A stretch of DNA of 64,000 nucleotides, from positions 3,100,001 to 3,164,000 of the forward strand of contig NC_023036.2 in NCBI RefSeq assembly GCF_000317305.3, read 5' to 3'. Origin of the DNA: Mycolicibacterium neoaurum VKM Ac-1815D (GTDB taxonomy: Bacteria > Actinomycetota > Actinomycetes > Mycobacteriales > Mycobacteriaceae). Under the pieces are notes generated by a model. The model did no database searches. It was not told where the DNA came from and saw only the letters and a list, made by a program, of their open reading frames with translations. Positions within the stretch are counted from its first letter, which is position 1; each line of letters begins with the position of its first letter. Positions 59,708 through 64,000 of this stretch are shown piece by piece. The position numbers and the translations under genes are program-made.

Positions 59708-61237
59708 ATGGCTATCGAGACACCTGGCAGCACGATCAGGGCGGGGCGCCGCGAGTGGTCGGCGCTCGGAGTGCTGGTGTTGGTGGTGACACTGCTCGCG
59801 ATCGACGGGACTGTTCTGTATCTCGCCGTTCCCTCGTTGACGACCGATATCGGACCCAGCGCCACGCAGTTGCTGTGGATCGGCGACATCTATTCGTTCG
59901 TGTTGGCCGGCCTGCTGATCACGATGGGCAATATCGCCGACCGCATCGGCCGCAAGCGGCTGCTTTTGATCGGGGCCGCCGCCTTCGGGGCCGCGTCGAC
60001 ACTTGCCGCCTTTGCCCCGGACGCCGGAACACTCATCGTCGCCCGCGCCTTGCTCGGCATCGCGGGAGCCACCCTGATGCCCTCCACGTTGTCGATCGTG
60101 CGGGCAATGTTCGCCGACGCGAAACAACGCACGACGGCCATCGCCATCTGGTCGGCCGGCGCCATGGCCGGTGCGGCTGCCGGTCCGCTCGTCGGAGGCC
60201 TGCTGCTGGAACACTATTGGTGGGGATCGGTCTTCCTGATCAATCTGCCGATCATGGCGCTGGTGCTGATCGCCGGCCCCATCCTCATCCCGGAATCGCG
60301 GGGCGATGCCGCCAAGGGCATCGACATATGGTCCTCGCTGCTGTCGATCGCGGCCATCGTGCCGCTGGTGTACGCGGTCAAGCACTGGGTCGGTAGCGGC
60401 TGGGACGCCGCCGTTCCCATGGCCGCGCTCGTCGGAATCGCAAGCGGCTGGCTGTTTCTCCAGCGCCAGCGGACGCTCACCCATCCGCTACTGGACATCA
60501 CACTGTTCCGGGTTCCGGCGTTCGCCGGTGCCGTCGCCGCCAACGGATTGGCCATTTTCGCGTTCATCGGACTTCTCTACTTCTATTCGCAGTACCTGCA
60601 ACTCGTGCGGCAGTTCGGTCCGCTGCAGGCCGGCTTGGCCGAACTGCCGGGCACGCTGGCGTCGATCGCGGTGATCGCCGTCGTCGGCGCCGTGAGCACC
60701 CGGCTCGGCGCGGGACGTGCGATCGGACTGGGGTTGGCAACCGGAGCGCTCGGATTGACGGGTATCGGCCTGAGCGTGTTCCACGCCGGCTACTGGCCCC
60801 TGGCCCTTGCTCTCGTCGTGATCGGGTTCGGCATCGGTATCGCCATGACGCTGTCGACCGACGCGGTCGTGTCGGCGGTACCGACGGAACGCGCGGGAGC
60901 GGCTTCGGCGATCGCCGAGACCGCCTATGAGCTAGGTACCGCGTTCGGGATTGCAGTACTCGGTTCGCTGCACTTCCTGATGTACCGGAGTCATCTGGAC
61001 CTGCCGGTGGGAACTGCAGCGGCGGACGCCGAGTCCGCGAATGCCTCGCTGGCCAAGACGATCACGACGGTGTCGGACCCGGTGGTCGTCCAGCATGCGC
61101 GTGACGCTTTCGCCACCGCCGTACAGACAACGGCCTTCACCGCGGCGGGTCTGCTGGTCCTTGCCGCCGTGGCAGCATGGCGGGTGATCCCGTCGGATCG
61201 CATCGGTCTGCGAAAGGACAGCCATGACGGCAAATGA
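59708..61237 (+). CDS. MFS transporter, DHA2 family (EmrB/QacA-like, 14 TM)
   Basis: 509 residues with about 14 helices. TM1 carries AIDGTVLYLAVPSLTTDIG, matching the DHA2 pattern. Motif A (GNIADRIGRKRLLLIGAAAF) and motif C (AIWSAGAMAGAAAGPLVGG) are present. It exports drugs or hydrophobic metabolites with the proton gradient (family knowledge). ATG at 59708. Its 3' end overlaps a TetR gene by 14 bases, so the two are co-transcribed and probably form a self-controlled efflux unit. Confidence 0.92.
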   Translation: MAIETPGSTIRAGRREWSALGVLVLVVTLLAIDGTVLYLAVPSLTTDIGPSATQLLWIGDIYSFVLAGLLITMGNIADRIGRKRLLLIGAAAFGAASTLAAFAPDAGTLIVARALLGIAGATLMPSTLSIVRAMFADAKQRTTAIAIWSAGAMAGAAAGPLVGGLLLEHYWWGSVFLINLPIMALVLIAGPILIPESRGDAAKGIDIWSSLLSIAAIVPLVYAVKHWVGSGWDAAVPMAALVGIASGWLFLQRQRTLTHPLLDITLFRVPAFAGAVAANGLAIFAFIGLLYFYSQYLQLVRQFGPLQAGLAELPGTLASIAVIAVVGAVSTRLGAGRAIGLGLATGALGLTGIGLSVFHAGYWPLALALVVIGFGIGIAMTLSTDAVVSAVPTERAGAASAIAETAYELGTAFGIAVLGSLHFLMYRSHLDLPVGTAAADAESANASLAKTITTVSDPVVVQHARDAFATAVQTTAFTAAGLLVLAAVAAWRVIPSDRIGLRKDSHDGK

Positions 61238-61787
61238 GCCGACGGCCACCCGCGACAAGGAGCGGACCCGGCGGGCGATACTCGTCGCAGCCGAGAAGAT
61301 GTTCTCCGAGCGTGGATCCAAGGCCAGTCTGGCTGATATCGCGACCTCGGCCGGAGTGACCCAAAGCGGTCTTCGACACCATTTTCACAGCAGGGAAGCA
61401 TTGCTTTTCGGCGTGGCCGAAGACATCGTGCAGCGGTACTGGACCGAGATCCACAACATGGTCGATCTGTCCGAAAATCGGCCGGGAAAGCTGATGCGTG
61501 CCTACGTTCGCGCACTGACCGGTGCCGATGATCTGCTCTCGACGCTCCTGGACCCCACCAGTCTGAGTGCGGCCCTCGGGCACCCCGCGATCTTCGAGGA
61601 TCTGTTCCTCCGAGACGCTGCGCGGTGGCGTGCCGCGCTGGCCGCAGACGGCCTACCGATGGACCTGGTCCTGGTCATCCAACATGCCGCCGAGGGCCTG
61701 GCGATGGCCAGGAAGAGTCCGTACCTGACCGAGGCGGATCTGCAATCGGCCCGAACCAAGTTGCTCTCGATGACCGAGGATGTCTGA
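61224..61787 (+). CDS. TetR family transcriptional regulator (efflux-linked)
   Basis: 187 residues. HTH: ARDKERTRRAILVAAEKMFS in substance, then ADIATSAGVTQSGLRHHFHSREALLFGV, with the LRHHF variant. It overlaps the DHA2 exporter end by 14 bases, so it is made with the pump and most likely represses their shared promoter. Ligand unknown. Confidence 0.9.
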   Translation: MTANEPTATRDKERTRRAILVAAEKMFSERGSKASLADIATSAGVTQSGLRHHFHSREALLFGVAEDIVQRYWTEIHNMVDLSENRPGKLMRAYVRALTGADDLLSTLLDPTSLSAALGHPAIFEDLFLRDAARWRAALAADGLPMDLVLVIQHAAEGLAMARKSPYLTEADLQSARTKLLSMTEDV

Positions 61788-61859
61788 CCTTTCTCCGATG
61801 CTCGGGTGACGGGCGGCTAATGTCATCCTCGCCCTGACCCCCACCGACGAGCACGACGG

Positions 61860-62717
61860 ATGACTGACCCGACCGAGCTACCGCCGGCCGCACCCGGCCA
61901 CACGCCGCGGCGAGTCATGACCATCGCCGGTTCCGACTCCGGCGGAAGCGCGGGCCTGCAGGCCGATATGCGGACCTTTGCCATGCTCGGCGTACACGGG
62001 TGTGCCGCGGTGACCGCCGTGACGGTGCAGAACACCCTCGGCGTGAGCGCCTTCCACGAAGTGCCTACCGATGTCGTGGCCGGACAGATCACCGCGGTGG
62101 CCGGCGATATCGGGATCGAGGCAGCCAAGACCGGAATGCTGGCCTCGACCGCGATCATCCGAGCGGTCGTGGCGACGTGGCGCAGCGCGGGCCTGACCGG
62201 GTCGGTCCCACTTCTCGTCGACCCGGTGTGTGCATCCAATGTGGGCGAGCCGCTGCTGCACCCCAGCGCACTCGACGCCATGCGTCACGAGCTCATCCCC
62301 ACCGCGACGCTGATCACGCCCAACCTGGACGAGGTTCGGCTTCTCGTCGGTATCGATGTCGTCGACGACGCCACCCAACGCGAAGCGGCACGCGCACTGC
62401 ATGCACTGGGGCCACAGTGGACCCTGGTCAAAGGCGGCCACCTGCGTACCTCGCGGATCAGCTCGGATCTGCTGTTCGACGGTGCCGACTTCCACGAGTA
62501 CGCCGCGTCGCGGGTCGACACCCGCGACGACCACGGCGCAGGCGACACGCTGGCCGCGGCGATCACCGCAGCACTGGCCCACGGCCACACGGTTCCCGAG
62601 GCCGTCGGTTTCGGGAAGCGGTGGGTCACCGACTGCATCCACGCCGCGTACCCACTGGGCCACGGCCTCGGAACGGTCAACGGGCTCGCCAGACTGTTGG
62701 ACGACGGCAGCGCTTAG
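61860..62717 (+). CDS. thiD: Hydroxymethylpyrimidine/phosphomethylpyrimidine kinase (ThiD-like)
   Basis: 285 residues of the ribokinase-like ThiD family. The N-terminal signature MTIAGSDSGGSAGLQADMRT and TAVTVQNTLGV are diagnostic. The anion-hole motif DDHGAGDTLAAAI has the catalytic Asp near the C-terminus. It phosphorylates hydroxymethylpyrimidine twice for thiamine synthesis (family knowledge). No TPP riboswitch or other thiamine gene is nearby. ATG at 61860. Confidence 0.92.
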   Translation: MTDPTELPPAAPGHTPRRVMTIAGSDSGGSAGLQADMRTFAMLGVHGCAAVTAVTVQNTLGVSAFHEVPTDVVAGQITAVAGDIGIEAAKTGMLASTAIIRAVVATWRSAGLTGSVPLLVDPVCASNVGEPLLHPSALDAMRHELIPTATLITPNLDEVRLLVGIDVVDDATQREAARALHALGPQWTLVKGGHLRTSRISSDLLFDGADFHEYAASRVDTRDDHGAGDTLAAAITAALAHGHTVPEAVGFGKRWVTDCIHAAYPLGHGLGTVNGLARLLDDGSA

Positions 62718-62812
62718 GAATCGGACAAACCGGGTAATTCACCGACGCCAATTTCGCTGGGCTCGACATCTTGTCTCGCCCAGCGGCCGTACTAGCAGAA
62801 TCGAGCCGTCAG

Positions 62813-63286
62813 ATGACCGTCCTTCGAATCGCCCGGACTCTCCCGCTTGCGGCCGCCGTGTCGGGCGCAGTTCTCTTCGGCGGGCTGACCGCCTGCAGTT
62901 CCGACAGTGAGGCACCGGACAGCACGACCACCACCTCGACCACCGAATCGACGATGACGACCGCGCCGTCGACCGGCGCGGCCACCACCACCCTCGCGCC
63001 GTCCTCGCCGATGCCGCCGGCCGGTGGCGGCGCCGATGCCGGCCCGGGCGGGGCCACCGCCAGCGTGCCGGGAGCCAGTGCGGGCGCCGGACCCGGCGGC
63101 GCCAACGCCGGCGTCCCCGGAGCAGGAGCCGAGGCCGGGCCGGGAGGCGCATCGGTCGGCGTCCCGGGTGCCGGCGCCGAGGCGGGACCGGGAGGCGCCT
63201 CTGCAGGTGTTCCCGGTGCCGGAGCAGGTGCGGGCCCCGGCGGTGCGGGAGCGTGCGTCGGCTCGGTCTGCGTCGGAACCCCGTAG
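62813..63286 (+). CDS. Secreted lipoprotein with Gly/Pro-rich tandem repeats
   Basis: 157 residues. Signal peptide with lipobox LTAC (Cys28, approximately), so it is a lipoprotein. After a Thr/Ser-rich linker (about 33-65) come tandem units of about 17 residues built on GPGGASAGVPGAGAEA, at least four copies with E/G and N/S swaps. The end is CVGSVCVGTP, with two Cys that may pair. I do not recognise the family; low-complexity wall-spanning proteins of this type are common in mycobacteria. The stop lies just before a strong hairpin. Confidence 0.75.
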   Translation: MTVLRIARTLPLAAAVSGAVLFGGLTACSSDSEAPDSTTTTSTTESTMTTAPSTGAATTTLAPSSPMPPAGGGADAGPGGATASVPGASAGAGPGGANAGVPGAGAEAGPGGASVGVPGAGAEAGPGGASAGVPGAGAGAGPGGAGACVGSVCVGTP

Positions 63287-63288
63287 CG

Positions 63289-63331
63289 CATTCGAAACGT
63301 GGCGGCCCTGAGGGCCGCCACGTTTCGAATG
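63289..63331. terminator. Perfect 20-bp-arm hairpin after the lipoprotein gene
   Basis: Arms 63289-63308 and 63312-63331 are exact inverted complements around TGA. Such GC-rich hairpins without U-tails act as terminators in mycobacteria. It starts 3 bases after the lipoprotein stop codon. Confidence 0.75.
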
Positions 63332-63498
63332 TATGTGGCGCTCCTAGTGTTTTAGTGGGCGTCTTTGTGCTGTTGAGGGTTGATTTGCAGTGCAGTGCAA
63401 GAGGTTCAGCGGGTCGTTCGTGAAATGAAGGACGCGCACGCGGCGTGCCTCTAGGTTTCGGGGTTACCACACCAACCTCAACCAGAGGATCGATCCGC

Positions 63499-64000
63499 GT
63501 GCGCGTCAGTACTGCATTTAACCGTCTTCTTCAGATTCCTGGTGCATCCGTGGTCGAGGTGTCGATCGGCGACCGCGACGTCGAAGTCACCCTGCGCCCC
63601 ACAGCCCGACTGCTGAGGTGCCCCTGCAGCAAACGCGTCCGGTCAGTCTATGACCGCCGCCGGCGGCGATGGCGACACCTCGATCTGGGCACCAAACGAC
63701 TGTGGCTGACCTACGACATCCGCCGACTGCACTGCCCGGATTGCGGTGTGACCACCGAAGAGGTGCCCTGGGCCCGCCCGGGAGCCAGGTTCAGCCGAGA
63801 CTTCGAAGACACGGTGCTGTGGCTGGCCCAGCGCACCGACCGCACGACAGTGTCCACACTGATGCGCTGCGCCTGGGAATCGGTCACCTCGATCATCAAA
63901 CGCGGAGTCGCTGAGCTGCTCGACCAACGTCGACTAAGGGCCCTGTATCAGATCGGTGTCGACGAGATCTGTTACCGCCACCCGCACCGCTATCTCACCA
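63499..64000 (+). CDS. ISL3-family transposase, N-terminal part (runs off the window)
   Basis: From a GTG at 63499 the frame is open to the window edge (167 codons). LRCPCSKRVRSVYDRRRRRW and LHCPDCGVTTEEVPW are the zinc ribbon of ISL3 transposases. HTH-like segments follow (TVSTLMRCAWESVTSIIKRG). YQIGVDEICYR begins the DDE catalytic domain with its first Asp. The element's left end must lie in 63332-63498, but I could not identify its inverted repeat. Right end is outside the window. Confidence 0.87.
   Translation, partial: MRVSTAFNRLLQIPGASVVEVSIGDRDVEVTLRPTARLLRCPCSKRVRSVYDRRRRRWRHLDLGTKRLWLTYDIRRLHCPDCGVTTEEVPWARPGARFSRDFEDTVLWLAQRTDRTTVSTLMRCAWESVTSIIKRGVAELLDQRRLRALYQIGVDEICYRHPHRYLT

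Noticed and set aside
62809..63321. Opposite-strand frame across the lipoprotein gene
   Set aside because: Low-complexity Pro/Ala sequence produced by GC-rich repeats; the plus-strand frame has a signal peptide and lipobox.
1..64000. CRISPR arrays and tRNA/rRNA genes
   Set aside because: No regularly spaced repeats and no recognisable tRNA or rRNA segments were found on reading; a dedicated scan (tRNAscan, CRISPR finder) would be decisive.

Overview
The window is high-GC actinobacterial DNA, almost certainly from the Mycobacteriaceae. Evidence for this is an MmpS/MmpL pair, a TIGR00027-type SAM-dependent methyltransferase, a GAP (Sap-like) membrane protein, an F420-type LLM oxidoreductase, many divergent TetR/oxidoreductase pairs and several promoters that look leaderless. 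About 65 genes or gene remnants can be supported. No tRNA, rRNA or CRISPR array was seen.

Region by region. 1-1500: a TetR/MFS efflux unit with a 31-bp palindromic operator. 1950-7377: a DAB inorganic-carbon operon (dabB-dabA-PII-like-decayed beta carbonic anhydrase) with a divergent winged-helix regulator. 7405-9766: an esterase, a GAP protein and a TetR. 9777-20594: the most interesting block. A SAM riboswitch (S-box clan) precedes a seven-gene, tightly coupled minus-strand operon: Fe(II)/2-oxoglutarate oxygenase, XYP-type cyclodipeptide synthase, MFS exporter, lipoprotein solute-binding protein, two Opp/Nik-type permeases and a double ATPase. An arylsulfatase follows, and a thioredoxin-like [2Fe-2S] ferredoxin is transcribed divergently. 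20733-26220: two SDR/TetR divergons, an orphan FetB-like permease and a membrane-anchored esterase. 26265-27533: an intact IS3-family element with a 3-bp target duplication.

27560-40238: an FAD monooxygenase-SnoaL fusion with its TetR, a HAD phosphatase, and a toxin-antitoxin graveyard (vapC and vapBC remnants next to an intact mazEF). These are followed by an unrecognised gene between direct repeats, a methyltransferase, regulators, an amidohydrolase, and a recombinase trio (5'-truncated tyrosine recombinase, HTH protein, zinc-ribbon recombinase-like protein) next to a 33-bp palindrome. 40239-51680: small oxidoreductases and hydrolases, each with a local regulator (MarR, PadR, WYL, LysR, TetR), and a head-to-head pair of truncated genes. 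51795-57702: mmpS-mmpL-GMC oxidoreductase-LLM operon. 57709-62717: acyl-CoA dehydrogenase/TetR, DHA2 efflux pump/TetR and thiD. 62813-64000: a repeat-rich lipoprotein, a perfect 20-bp-arm hairpin and the start of an ISL3-family transposase that runs off the window.

Main inference: the SAM riboswitch operon encodes synthesis, export and re-import of an oxidised cyclodipeptide under sulfur/methionine control. Its layout resembles metallophore systems, but the product is unknown.
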